This document shows positions 33,837 to 45,014 of a stretch of DNA of 64,000 bases, in pieces. Source of the DNA: Ophiura sarsii (taxonomy: Eukaryota > Echinodermata > Ophiuroidea > Amphilepidida > Ophiuridae). Position 1 is the first letter of the stretch. The number at the start of each line of letters is the position of its first letter. The notes under the pieces are model-generated. The model was not told where the DNA came from. It worked only from the letters and a program-made list of their open reading frames with translations, and searched no databases. The DNA is taken from the NCBI GenBank assembly GCA_035610835.1, contig CM069456.1, positions 28,934,788 to 28,998,787 of the forward strand, in the 5' to 3' direction. Position numbers and translations under genes: made by a program.

Positions 33837-34414
33837 AGGGAGATGTCAACCCTTTTTGGCGCCAAATTTATCAAGCGTGCTTTCCTTAGCAGTATTGACA
33901 TATGATTAAATGGGATTAAATCATGTTTCGTAGCTTTGAAAAGTTATGTGTTGATACCGTATTTTATAGTAATAATATATTGACATGTCATAAGAAAGGT
34001 GACAATTAATAATGCGAATGAACAAATTGTCATATATTGTGATCTTGTTGACATTAGCCATACATTGCATAAGTGTGATCACGCCTGGTCGTGTAAAAAG
34101 TAATCATCGTCACACAGCTAGAATATTGTCATTGTATAAGAAAAATATACATGTTAGCATATACATAGGATAATCATTGTATTATTGAAGAGAGTTAATA
34201 ATAATCAGATTGCAAATGCCAAAAAGAAGCCATTTTATTAAGTTATAATGTAAGGATTTTAACTGATATTCTCATCGTCACATGTGTATTGTTCATCAGG
34301 TAACAATGCAATGTTTTCCATTATGCACTAACAAGCCTAACTAAAAAACATACTTGGGTGGTATATGTATGATGACAAATTATACGCAACTATGGAGCCG
34401 GATTTTATTACATG

Positions 34415-34428
34415 GTTGCCATGGCAAC
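34415..34428. promoter_or_regulatory. Perfect X-box palindrome (RFX-type site)
   Basis: GTTGCCATGGCAAC matches the RFX X-box consensus (GTNRCC, 0-3 bases, RGYAAC) as a perfect palindrome. A CCAAT motif lies at 34439-34443. No gene starts nearby; the closest is J, almost 5 kb downstream. Confidence 0.35.
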
Positions 34429-34890
34429 CGGTAACCAGCCAATCAGGTTATTTTGCACTATAATTCAAATTTAGATTTCCATAAATCACTAGGTCTAAGT
34501 CTGTTCTGCATACATGCCAGAGGATATGGCAATACGACGTTGCGTTTTTTAGTTTTGCTTGTTTCAGTTATCCTAATTACTGATTTCGACGTTTTGAGAT
34601 ATCGGCCTTTAAAGTTGTTTCGATAAGTAACGTTGAATTTTATTTTATATATGTAATGTTGATGTTATTTTACGTTGTATACTGAACTATTATTATGTTT
34701 TAATAAAGAATGATAACAAATGACTCATTCGTTCTCCTGTAATTTTTTTTTTGTAATTCAATTAAATATAGCAGGGTAAAGAAATAATAAAATACGTAAG
34801 ATATCCCGAACCAGTGATATTTAACGATATCAAATCATCTAAATATATGATTCAAGTAGTGTGTAAATAATTATTCTAAAGTGTGTTTTT

Positions 34891-36261
34891 CGAGGGGCGG
34901 TCAGTAAATAATGAAAGTGATCATGGCATGGGATGCATGAGTGATTCTATTGAGGCGATAATGTGATCAATACAAAGTATGAACCTTTGTCTTTCAAACA
35001 ATACACTTTTGGATTGTTAGATACCTTTGGTTATGTAACGTCATTAACATAAACACAATAGGTTTCAGACACTGACTGAAATCTGTCAATTATTTGGCTG
35101 GATATGTAATATGTTGAATATGGGTTGATTGATACATTTGCGTATATCTCGGCAATGCAAGCATAAAAACAGATAACACTTGGCACATGGTTAGAATACA
35201 CACTTATCTCTGTTTGACACTCTTTTTTAGATCTGAATGCCTTAATACGAACAAGAAGGGACCATCTCAAATACGCTTTTATTTAGCAAAATCCGCAATA
35301 ATATACATTAGAAAACAACAAAGGATAAAGAACAATGGAGGGATTATAATTTAATAAATTGCTGTGGGATGTAAAGCAATAATAGTGGGGATTTCAAAAG
35401 GAGCTGTTCATAAAATTTCCTCAAACCATTGAAATTATATGACGATTACTTACACAATACATATCTAGTAGCTCTAAAGATAACAGTAATAAGAGAGGTT
35501 GTGGCAGCCATCTTTGATTGATACATTCCTGTATATCTTCATTTTGACTATCACATTATGTTTACACATTGATTTAAGCATTTTTCATTATTTCTGATTA
35601 GAATTTGAAGGCACAGTAAGCTTTTATCTGGTAAATTTCATGATTTTAGCCATTTTGGGCCCGTTTCAAAATTATCTGCCGTCTGCGCATGCGCATTTTT
35701 TCTGCAGGTTTCAGGCAAATAAGTTCGGATAATTCGTTAACTATCATATGGAATCTTCCAAACTGGTTAATTGCTTGAATTGTTCCTAAATTGTTTGATT
35801 TTCCGCAATATTAGTGAATCACTGACTGGGCATTTTTTAATGAAAATTAGCTATTTGAAATACTGATATTTGTATACCTTTTATTCAATTGCTTCTCCTT
35901 ACTTTTTCCTCTTATACTACACATTCCAAATTACACAGGGATTAAAGTTATTGTCTTTTGTATCATATTTATGCGAAAAAAATCGGGATTTACCTGCTTC
36001 TGATGTCATGTTATGCAATCTTCTTACCACGTGTTTCATAAAAACAATTCAAATTTCCCGCCAAATAACTGATTTAGCAGTGTCCCAAGTGTACTTATTT
36101 TGAGACAATGCTATGACGTCATAGTTCACATTTAAAAATCCAAAACTGTATTGTTTGAAAGACAAAGGTTCATACTTTGTATTGATCACATTATCCCTTC
36201 AATAGAATCACTCATGCATCCCATACCATGATCACTTTCATTATTTACTGACCGCCCCTCG
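34891..36261. mobile_element. Non-autonomous DNA transposon, 1371 bp, with inverted repeats of about 115 bp
   Basis: The left end CGAGGGGCGGTCAGTAAATA and the matching right end extend inward for about 115 bp with few differences (through the AAAGACAAAGGTTCATACTT segment). The GGGGCGGTCAGTAAATAATG style resembles mariner-type ends, but a TA duplication is not evident. The interior has no transposase frame. Confidence 0.85.
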
Positions 36262-38946
36262 TATATAGCCCTTGAAAATAATTGCATGCAAAGGTATTTT
36301 GCATACACTGCTTTACTTTGATCAATCGTATCTATAGAACCGAACGTCCGTTTTGAAACAAATAAAATGCATTTAATAGATTGAACTCTGCAGAATTTAA
36401 CACGAGCATAAGTTAATTTTCATGGATATACATGATTTTTCAAAGATCCTCATTTAATTTCAAATTATTGAATATTGGTGTGTAATAAACTGGTATAAAT
36501 CGAATTGTATTGCATCTCTCTGTGAATGTCATATATAACAAATGATAAAATATAAATCATAAGTAAGTGGTAGTAAACTGAATAATTAAGCTCATGGGTG
36601 ACTGTTTTTGTCTCGTTTGAAAATAATTAAGATAATCGTAAGAGCCCGAAAGCTATTATTTTAGGCTAGACTTATGGTATGACATAAGCTCGTAACATAC
36701 TAGTAAATCTCTATTTCATTTTGTGTCAATTGCAGTGGGTGTGATTGATATGGTAATTACTTTATGCATTCATTCTTAATGACCCGCAATATTTCAGGTT
36801 TTCTTGTCAGGCCCCAATGGATAGCTATGACGTCATCAGGCCCACAGGTGGTGTCGATTTTTCAAAAAGGGGTGGTCAATTTTTATTAAAACATTACGAT
36901 CAATATCCCCAGTTATTTTCTATTACAAATTTATTATTTAAAAGGTAGTGCGCGAATACCGGCTGCACTGACATCCACTACTCAAAATTTGGACAAACCC
37001 ATTCATCGATCTACCCGTAGCTTTTAGAACCTTCTTTTCAAAACGTTCAGATGTTCACTACCCAACAATACATGGCAATGATTTTAACATGACTAATAAC
37101 AATTCTCTGGAATTCACTTCCCAAAAACATGAAATAGTCCAAATATTTGAAGCATTTCCGAACCCAATTAAAGCAAAACAGTATCCAACATTACGAGTAA
37201 TCTCGTGTATTTGACCCCGTCCTTGTTCTGTCTTGTATATCAGTCAGGTATACGGAATATATTATTGCGAATAAATTTAATAAACACGTGACTCGTGTAT
37301 AACCTAGTCCGTCGAGTGCAGCGGAGAAAAATCCCCGGATGTGGACGCTTCACTGTACAACAGCATAGGCATGTTATCAAGTAACTTAGTGAGATGTATA
37401 CATTTCTTTTTCAAGATACTTCTTGTTGTACAGTGTATGGAGATGAACTGTGAATTATTTGACCCTGACCTGTAATACAGGCATTTACCAGCGTAAATAA
37501 ATGTGTGGTGGTATGGGAAAACCCGTCGGAAGTCGCTAGTGTTAATATTGAGATATCTGGGTCATACCAAAATATTCCTAACAAATGAGTTCCAAGTCAA
37601 TTTTCCAACTCTGGTCCCAAGATAGAGATTATAACTTGAACTTTAGTCTCCGGGAGTTTTTTATGCAAAATTCCAGATGTTAAATTTTTTTTTTTACGTT
37701 TCTGAACCTTGTTTATCAATTTGTTTGTGTAAAATGCTATGTGTAAAATGCTACGTAAAATGACATTGTTACCATGGTAACCACTTGTGATTTCCGACAA
37801 TGCATTGTTAAGGTTTTGAAAGTGAAGAACTTACAATTGTTAATAATATCGCAAAAAAACTAGGTTCATATCATAAGTCCTTTTCATATGACAAGCTATT
37901 CTGTGTGACATAACAATGTAGTTTTATTATTATTAGAGCATTTAAAAGATTTTGTGCACACCTTTTTCAAGTTTCAATTTTTAGTGTTGCGTTTAAACTT
38001 GCCGACTTTAAAATAATATTACTGTAGTTCTAGATGGAATTTCTGAAAATTTGAAACAGTCCAATACTCAGTAGATTATGAAGCTCTCCGCCATAGAAAA
38101 AAACCCAAGTTGCTAGAAAATGACCATGTGAAGGGTTTTCCAATGCCACCACACAAATATTTGCCGATGGAAACGGAAATCACAGCAAGTTTAGTATGCG
38201 ATTTAAGACTCATTTCGGTAATTTTGTGTGCATGGCATGACGTTTGTAACAACATGCACTACATATCGCACCATTGTCACACCATAATACGGCAACCAAA
38301 ACAAAATGTCCATCTTTTATTCTCAAATTAATAGATGCATATACATAACAATAAACATGTTTTATGAAGGTCAAATAGCCAGTTGAAAGCTCCGATTGTT
38401 CCGTATACTACATATAACTGAATGATGTAATGATCAATATTATATTCATACCGTCGACATTCTAATGTGAATACATAGGGGAATACCTAAATTGCCATAA
38501 CATTATTAGCAAGAGAACAACATGTTTTGAAAAACGCAGTATCTATCTATAGTACAATACACATTTATGAGCTCATCAAGAGGTCATAAGTCAAATTATA
38601 AATATCCAGTCTGGTGATTATATCATCAAGTTCAGAGACTGATAGACTTCTACTATGCGTTTTCGTAAGACATCGACGGTAACTAGGTGGCGCACTACCA
38701 TCGTATGCAGCGCAGGCCTACGTTTGTATAAGACTTCTAACACTTCTTCTGTGCAATATCTTATTAAGTATGCGTTTTGCTTGGAATTACTACATTTATG
38801 AAAATGAGTATCATGCAAACATGAATGATGTGCTTACACTGATTGAAGACAATGGTATATATATATATTCATAATCATAATTGCATTGTTTTTGCGTTCG
38901 ATATACGACTAGGGCGATTAAACTATATGAAATAACTGTTGTACAG
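36262..38946. other. Intergenic upstream of J
   Basis: Mixed unique sequence; bases 38400-38800 match the distal flanks of H and M. Short open frames at 37597-37800 and 38110-38331 have no recognisable features. No gene supported. Confidence 0.5.
37768..37781. promoter_or_regulatory. Second perfect X-box palindrome
   Basis: GTTACCATGGTAAC also fits the RFX X-box consensus. It lies 1.5 kb upstream of the ATG of J. Function not shown; it may be chance or part of a repeat. Confidence 0.3.
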
Positions 38947-39274
38947 TAGTACCCCCTCTATTGGTAGCATTCAGATGATTATCATAAACGACCGGGATAA
39001 ATTAAACCGAGATGAATATTAAATGTCAAGCGAAAAAATTATAATGAATTTAGGTTAGGTTATATGCGTGTCTTTGTTCAGTGCTGTGTATTAGAGAATT
39101 AGTCATCACATTGAATAACACTGTGTGTTCTATCTAAAAATGATGATGTGATTATCTTGAAATAAGATGACCATGGTGATCAATATGCGGAAACCTACAT
39201 AGAAACAAACATAGACAGATGCTGTGAATTTTGTACCAGAAACAGTACGCTATTAACGTGAGGTGTGTCACCGT
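38947..39274 (+). promoter_or_regulatory. Conserved upstream region of gene J
   Basis: TAGTACCCCCTCTATTGGTA at 38947, the TATATGCGTGTCTTTGTTCA variant near 39061, and AGGTGTGTCACCGT at 39261-39274, 20 bp before the ATG. Confidence 0.6.
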
Positions 39275-39294
39275 ACATGTATAGCATTTGCAAT

Positions 39295-40455
39295 ATGGCG
39301 TCTCCAGTTATGATTATCGTGTTAATACTGTGTTTGAATATTATTCACCCTGTGAAGTCGGCGGACACGGATAAAATCAGGGTAGCGCTTACAACTCCGA
39401 TTTACCATGTAGCAGTGGACGGTATCTTAGCAATTCAGTGTCAAATATGGAATATTCCAGATGAATATAACGTTGATTTTTACCGTGTGTATAATGGGCG
39501 TACGGAGAGGATAACAACAGGAGATAACTACGACCAATCCTCGCTGTGGAATCGGGTATTTGTTTCTAAACGAACATTTTCTGATGGATCTCTTATTTAT
39601 TTTCTTACTCTAGTGAATATCAAACACAGAGATGGAGGTGAATACATTTGTAATGTATATACCTTAACGGATGGAAATATTGGACAGGATTCTCAAACAG
39701 TACAAGTCAATTCATTTCCTACTGAAATGAATCCGTCATGTGATAGCGATCCAGATAGGTTGCTTGTAAACGAGGGTGAAGTACTAAGCCTAATATGTAC
39801 GTCCGAAAAGACATCTCCCCTTGTCAACTTACAATGGAGTTGCAGTAATAGCGATGTTTATTTCACAGCCCGTAATATAACTACTAATGATGTAACTTCT
39901 TCTAAAATAGCACTGAGAGTCAACAAATTACACCACGGAGCTGTCTTTACATGTGCAATGACAAGTATTGGATTCCCTGGACGAGAGAGAGTGTGTACAA
40001 TTGGTCCCGTCTATGTGAGATATACTACTGATACTTCAGATGGTGATACAATTTCACAGGACACGGTAAACCCAATAAACTCTGTGGAGGAGTTAAACAT
40101 AATTCAAACCACTGATTGCAAGAAACCATGCAACCCAGCAGATGAAAATACCATATTATACTTGAGCATCACCACCCTGGGAGCAAGTTTAATTATGTTT
40201 ACATTTTTGACAACAACCATCATTTATTGTTGTAAATACCAAACAATATCCAGCGAAATAAGAGAAGCACAAATAAATGTTCCCGGTAACGATGGAAGTG
40301 AACCTGTGTATGTGTCATTGCAAAGGCGACGTGATAACGAGAGAAATTCAATGTACATGACACTTGAAGATCCTAATAATCCCGGAAGTAAGGTTCTTAT
40401 GCCTAAGGAAGTATTCGATGAATTTTACAGAACACTGACTGTCAAAAAGGTCTAA
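39295..40455 (+). CDS. Gene J: intact two-Ig receptor (group 2a)
   Basis: 386 aa, one exon, start at the family ATGGC. Signal peptide through VKSA. Ig domain 1 has CQIW and DGGEYIC. Ig domain 2 has SLIC and FTC as the core pair, extra cysteines in PSC, WSC and RVC, and sequon NIT. The stalk TDCKKPC is followed by NPADE. The membrane helix contains a Phe (LIMFTFLTTTI) where most copies have Leu. Tail tyrosines are 339 (YVSL), 354 (SMYMTL) and 378 (YRTL). It is the first gene of the second 2a-2b cassette, most similar to H and M, and is followed by the degenerate copy J'. Confidence 0.93.
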   Translation: MASPVMIIVLILCLNIIHPVKSADTDKIRVALTTPIYHVAVDGILAIQCQIWNIPDEYNVDFYRVYNGRTERITTGDNYDQSSLWNRVFVSKRTFSDGSLIYFLTLVNIKHRDGGEYICNVYTLTDGNIGQDSQTVQVNSFPTEMNPSCDSDPDRLLVNEGEVLSLICTSEKTSPLVNLQWSCSNSDVYFTARNITTNDVTSSKIALRVNKLHHGAVFTCAMTSIGFPGRERVCTIGPVYVRYTTDTSDGDTISQDTVNPINSVEELNIIQTTDCKKPCNPADENTILYLSITTLGASLIMFTFLTTTIIYCCKYQTISSEIREAQINVPGNDGSEPVYVSLQRRRDNERNSMYMTLEDPNNPGSKVLMPKEVFDEFYRTLTVKKV

Positions 40456-40837
40456 TCACATTGTATTCATTGAATGTGTTAATATGTCATATATATATAT
40501 AATATTGCACGTTATCTATGTAATGGTGGTAAACAAAATGAGATTGAATTGTGTACACTTGTATAACCCTCTGGATCCTTATTTGCATATTTGTATAATT
40601 CTTTAATACAACTGTAGTTGATCAATATGTTACGAAATAGTCAATTACTTTCATGATAACGTTGGGGTTCAATTTATTATCAATACTTTCCCAACAACTC
40701 CTTATCATATCATTTAAAGGTGTATGCTCTGATCACTTATTTTTGGCTATGATTTTTTGTTCACATCAAGATATTTTGATATCAAAAGAATCCGCGTACT
40801 CGTTTCTTAACGAATATGATCTGATGGAAGTGTAGTT
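40456..40837. other. Spacer between J and J'
   Basis: 3' flank of J, similar to those of H, J' and M (a GTGTACACTTGTATAACCCT segment followed by TTTAATACAACT). No other content seen. Confidence 0.55.
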
Positions 40838-41568
40838 TATTTTCTAACACTGGTGAACCTGAAGCATAGCGACGGAGGTAAATATATATGTAATATATGT
40901 ACCTTGTCGGATGGAAATATTGAACAGGATTCTCAAACAGTACAAGTCAATTCATTTCCAACTGATTTGTCTCCGTTATGTAATAGCGATCCAGATAGGT
41001 TGCTTTTAAACGACGGTGAAGTACTATAAAGTCTAACGTGTACTTCGAAAAGACATCACCACTTGTCAACTTATAATGGAGTTCTGCTTAGTAGCGATGA
41101 GTGTCGAAAAATTACACCACATGTGCAATGACAAGTACTGGGTTCCCTGGACGAGAGAGAGTGTGTAAAATTTGTCCCGATAGTGTGAGATATACTACTG
41201 ATACATCAGACAGAAAGTGTTACAGTTCGAAAATAAACTACTTACACTTTTAATGGAGGGCTCAAATATCATTCAATCAACAGTTTGTACGGACTCTTGT
41301 CCTCCTTAAGATTATAATACCATTTTATATTTAAGCGTAGCTACGCTAGGAGCAACCATAATCATGTTGACATTTTTGACAACAACTATCATCTTCTGTT
41401 GTAAATACCAACATATTCAGCGAAATCAGAGAAGCACAAAGAAGCGTTCCGGGTAACAACGGAAGGGGTGTACACGTATGTGTCACTTCAGATACATCGC
41501 GATATCGAGAGAAATTTAATGTACATGACACTTGAAGATCCAGACATGAAGATTTTGAAAAAGGTTTA
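40838..41568 (+). pseudogene. J': degenerate group 2a receptor copy
   Basis: Homology to J begins within Ig domain 1 (the VYFLTLV strand) and goes on through Ig domain 2, stalk, helix and part of the tail, then into a 3' flank like that of J. There are many lesions: stops near 40893 and 41026, small insertions and deletions through Ig domain 2, loss of part of the WSC region, and a shortened tail in which YRTL is missing. Upstream sequence does not match, so the 5' part was lost. It is clearly older than F. Confidence 0.85.
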
Positions 41569-42858
41569 ATCATGCTGTGTTCATTTACCGTGTTAATACT
41601 GCATGTATGTCTTGTATAATGTTGCATATTATCTATGTAATGGCGTTTAACATAATGATATTGAATTTTGTACCCTTGTATATTTCTCTGGATCCTCATT
41701 TGCTTATTAGTATAATCCTTTAATACAACTGTAACTGATCAATATGTTACATATGGAATCAATTACACAAAAAAAAATTGTGGTTCAATTTCTGATCACA
41801 TCATTTAAGATATTTATATATAATGCATCAATTATTCATATCAAATTTGTCAAATAATATCGTATTTATCACAATAGGATATATGACCAATAAAAACACG
41901 TGAAATACTGTAAGCAGTGCAATAACGTCTACATGTTTTGGCACATAATATTAATTTAAACATTACCTTCCACTATGAAATATTTACAAAACTTCTGTAA
42001 AAGAAATGTAATGGTTTATTGGAAATCTAATATAACAGAAATGATTGTACCCAATTAAAAAAGCTTAATTTTTAAAAATAGCGAAATCTGATCAATCTGA
42101 TCTCAATCACCGCCCTTCTTTATTTATTGGAACTCAATAAATTGTTCAAGCGGTTCGGTATATGTGCATTACCACCAATAAAAACCATTCCACGTGTTTA
42201 GAGTGTCATGACTTATCACTAGACTGAGGTTAAAACTATACCGAGTTGTAAATAAAAAGTACGTATATGTTACAATCACAACTCTAATTTCCCTACAAAG
42301 TCTGTTAGGTTATTTGCGTTTCGTGCCTAACACTTTCCAAGCGGCAGGAGTCTGCAGACGACATTCCAAAATGTTACAATTTTGTTCACAAATGTCAACA
42401 CTATTGAATCTCATAACCTTGTTTAGAACCACCATGAGAAAATGCATTAACATACGTACAAACATGCCTGATATTGGTTCATTAATTCATCCGATAAGAC
42501 TTTGGAAGTTGGGAATAGTTTCTGCAAATCTGTTTTGTATATGGTAAAACTAATAGCCGCGTTAAATGTGTATGTTAATGGTAGCATTATTATATCGTAA
42601 AACATGTTTGTGTATTGTATTGATACCAGGTTTTAAGATAACAAAATAGTTAATAACATTGTATCAAATTATTTCTGAAGATGTATCTTAGATTTTGCAC
42701 GCACTAGGAGCGATGAAATACGGGCTGTTATTAAGATGGTAGAGTAAAACCATACAAGGGAACGCATCTGTCAACGTGCACATGTGCGTAATTATTGTAC
42801 TTAAAATTAGACAGATTTGCTTAAACTGTGTCTATCATCTTTTTATAGCAAATATATA
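41569..42858. other. Intergenic between J' and K
   Basis: Bases 41640-41900 and 42640-42850 match the H-I and M-N spacers, showing that the whole two-gene cassette was duplicated. CATCATCTTTTTATAGC lies at 42832. No independent gene; a frame at 42314-42547 is not recognised. Confidence 0.55.
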
Positions 42859-43452
42859 CAGGGTGAGTCAGAAAGAATGGGCATGTTTCACAAAGACGTC
42901 ACAAATTAGGCATGCATATTCAGTTGCAGCTTTCATGCAAAAAAGAATTTTAAAAATCGACCAATGCGTTATCATGTTACACTAATTTTAGTCAAGCCCA
43001 AATTGTAAGCCACGGAATGGCCAAATTATCGAACTTAATTCCTTAATGTATTCTAATGAGGTTTGCTTTCTGAATCAGCAGATATGCCTCCTTTCACCGC
43101 TCTTTATTTCAGGCTATTTATTACTCATAATTTCACAGTTCTATTTATTTCCAGTCATTTTAAGATTTTGTGTCTGACATTCATGCGCCGTTTCAGGTTT
43201 TTCACTAGTTTTATTGATTAGCATCTCTGAATCAGCCAGCCAACATTACTATGTGCCATTTTGTCTTTAAAAAAACCGGGTTCGACTAAATTTGTTGTAA
43301 CATTATTATGCAATGTTCGAATTCAAAAACTATTTTTGAATGAAAGCCAAATATGTGGTCTTTCTAGCACAATTATTGGTTTTGAATATGCAGGCCTGAC
43401 ACATCTGTGGTGTTTTCACTCATAAAAGTGTCCGTTCTTTCTAACTTACCTG
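42859..43452. mobile_element. MITE, mariner-type, 594 bp, at the promoter of K
   Basis: CAGGGTGAGTCAGAAAGAAT at the left and its diverged complement at the right (GTTCTTTCTAACTTACCTG), flanked by TA (42857-42858, 43453-43454). It is a relative of 31196-31820 in opposite orientation. Its right TA is also the first two bases of the TAGTACCCCC block of K. Confidence 0.8.
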
Positions 43453-43824
43453 TAGTACCCCCTCTATTGATGAAAGTCGTCATACGATTATCATACATTA
43501 TGATTAACACCGATTTGCATATTTAATGTCAGGTCACCGATATATCATTAATATTAGTCTAGGCTATCTGTGTATCTTTGTTCACTGCCGTACATCAATG
43601 CATTAGTCATCGCATCATCTTTGATGAGGCAAGTGATTTTTGATGAAGCAAATGATTTCACTCCTCGTTTGGCTATGGACGTTTGCAATAATTGAGATTA
43701 TATATTGAGATGTTCTTAAATTTACCAACTACATGTACCATTATCAGTGCATGTGGATAATACATACAGCCCGGGTGTGTGTCATCTGAATCTGGTGCGT
43801 TATTATCGTGAGGTGTGTCACCGT
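43453..43824 (+). promoter_or_regulatory. Conserved upstream region of gene K
   Basis: TAGTACCCCCTCTATTGATG at 43453, TATCTGTGTATCTTTGTTCA near 43564, and AGGTGTGTCACCGT at 43811-43824. A MITE ends exactly at the first block. Confidence 0.6.
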
Positions 43825-43844
43825 TAGTGGATGTTATTTTCAAG

Positions 43845-45014
43845 ATGGCGTCGTCCATTATTGTAATAGTGTTATTGTGCTTGACACTTCTGCAGCCGTC
43901 AATATCAGCGGACACGGGAGACACTAGAGTAGAACTTACAGTTGTAGTTCAACCCGTAGAGGTTGGTGATATCTTAGCCATTCAATGCCAAATATGGAAT
44001 ATGCAAGCAAATTTTATTGTCGATTTATATCGTATGCATAATGGGAATATCGAGCGGATTACAACAGGAGATACATATAGCAGGTCATTGCTGTGGGAAC
44101 GCGTATATCTTTCTACACGTGCATTTTCAGACGGATCTCATGTCTATTTTCTTACTCTTGTGGATGTCAAACAAAACGACGGAGGTAAATATTTATGCAA
44201 AGTATCGTACACCACGACCGATGGAGCCTTTGTGGAAATCGACCAGGACTCAAAAATGGTTGAAATAAATTCCTTTCCGGATAAATCATATCCAACGTGT
44301 GAAATCGTTCCAAATAAAGTCGTTATAAATGAACGCGCTATACTGCGCTTAACATGTACTTCTGAAAACACGAGCCCTCTTGTAAATTTAAAATGGAGCT
44401 GCATCAATAAAATTATGGTTATCAATGCCCGTAATGTAACGAACAGTGAAATAACTACTTCTGAAGTAACTCTGAGAGCAGGACAATTACACGATGGAGC
44501 TGTTTTTATGTGCACAATGATAAGTTATCGATTTCCTGAGCGAGAGAGAACGTGTACAATTGGTCCCATTAATGTACGATACACGACAAACACATTTGTC
44601 AGGGATACATCTCCAAAAGCAACATCAAACCCCGTAAACTCAATCGAACATCCAAACCAAATTCAATCTACAGACTGTAAGAACACGTGTCGTCCCGAAG
44701 ATAATAATAACATTTTATACTTGAGCGTTGCCACCATAGGAGCCAGTATAATTATGCTGACATTTTTAACAACAACTATCATTTATTGTTGTAAATACCA
44801 ACACATTTCAAACGAGATCAGAGAAGCACAAAGAGGATTACCAAGTGCAGATGGAAGGGAACCGGTTTATGTGTCACTACAGAGGCGTAAAGATAATGAA
44901 AGAAATTCGATGTACATGACAATTGCAGATCCAAATAATCCCGAAAATAAAGTGCTTATGCCAAAAGAAGTGTTTGATGAATTTTACAGAACATTAACAG
45001 TCAAAAAGGATTAA
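43845..45014 (+). CDS. Gene K: intact two-Ig receptor (group 2b)
   Basis: 389 aa, one exon. Signal peptide through SISA. Ig domain 1 has CQIW and DGGKYLC. Ig domain 2 has RLTC and FMC, plus PTC, WSC and RTC, and sequon NVT. The stalk reads TDCKNTC then RPEDN. The membrane helix ends in YCC. Tail tyrosines are 342 (YVSL), 357 (SMYMTI) and 381 (YRTL). The second motif ends in Ile, as in L and N; this still fits the ITIM pattern. The basic cluster is RRK instead of RRR, and the C-terminus is KKD. It is the second gene of cassette 2 and is closest to N. Confidence 0.93.
   Translation: MASSIIVIVLLCLTLLQPSISADTGDTRVELTVVVQPVEVGDILAIQCQIWNMQANFIVDLYRMHNGNIERITTGDTYSRSLLWERVYLSTRAFSDGSHVYFLTLVDVKQNDGGKYLCKVSYTTTDGAFVEIDQDSKMVEINSFPDKSYPTCEIVPNKVVINERAILRLTCTSENTSPLVNLKWSCINKIMVINARNVTNSEITTSEVTLRAGQLHDGAVFMCTMISYRFPERERTCTIGPINVRYTTNTFVRDTSPKATSNPVNSIEHPNQIQSTDCKNTCRPEDNNNILYLSVATIGASIIMLTFLTTTIIYCCKYQHISNEIREAQRGLPSADGREPVYVSLQRRKDNERNSMYMTIADPNNPENKVLMPKEVFDEFYRTLTVKKD

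Larger units (their letters stand above)
31823..34890. other. Intergenic, mostly duplicated flanking DNA
   Basis: 32461-32680 recurs after K (45716-45850) and after N (63426-63560). 32920-33010 recurs at 46160-46270. 34020-34300 recurs at 12840-13110, 23190-23460 and 47180-47420. These are the common downstream parts of duplicated receptor blocks. Apart from the hairpin and X-box entries, no gene is seen. Confidence 0.6.
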
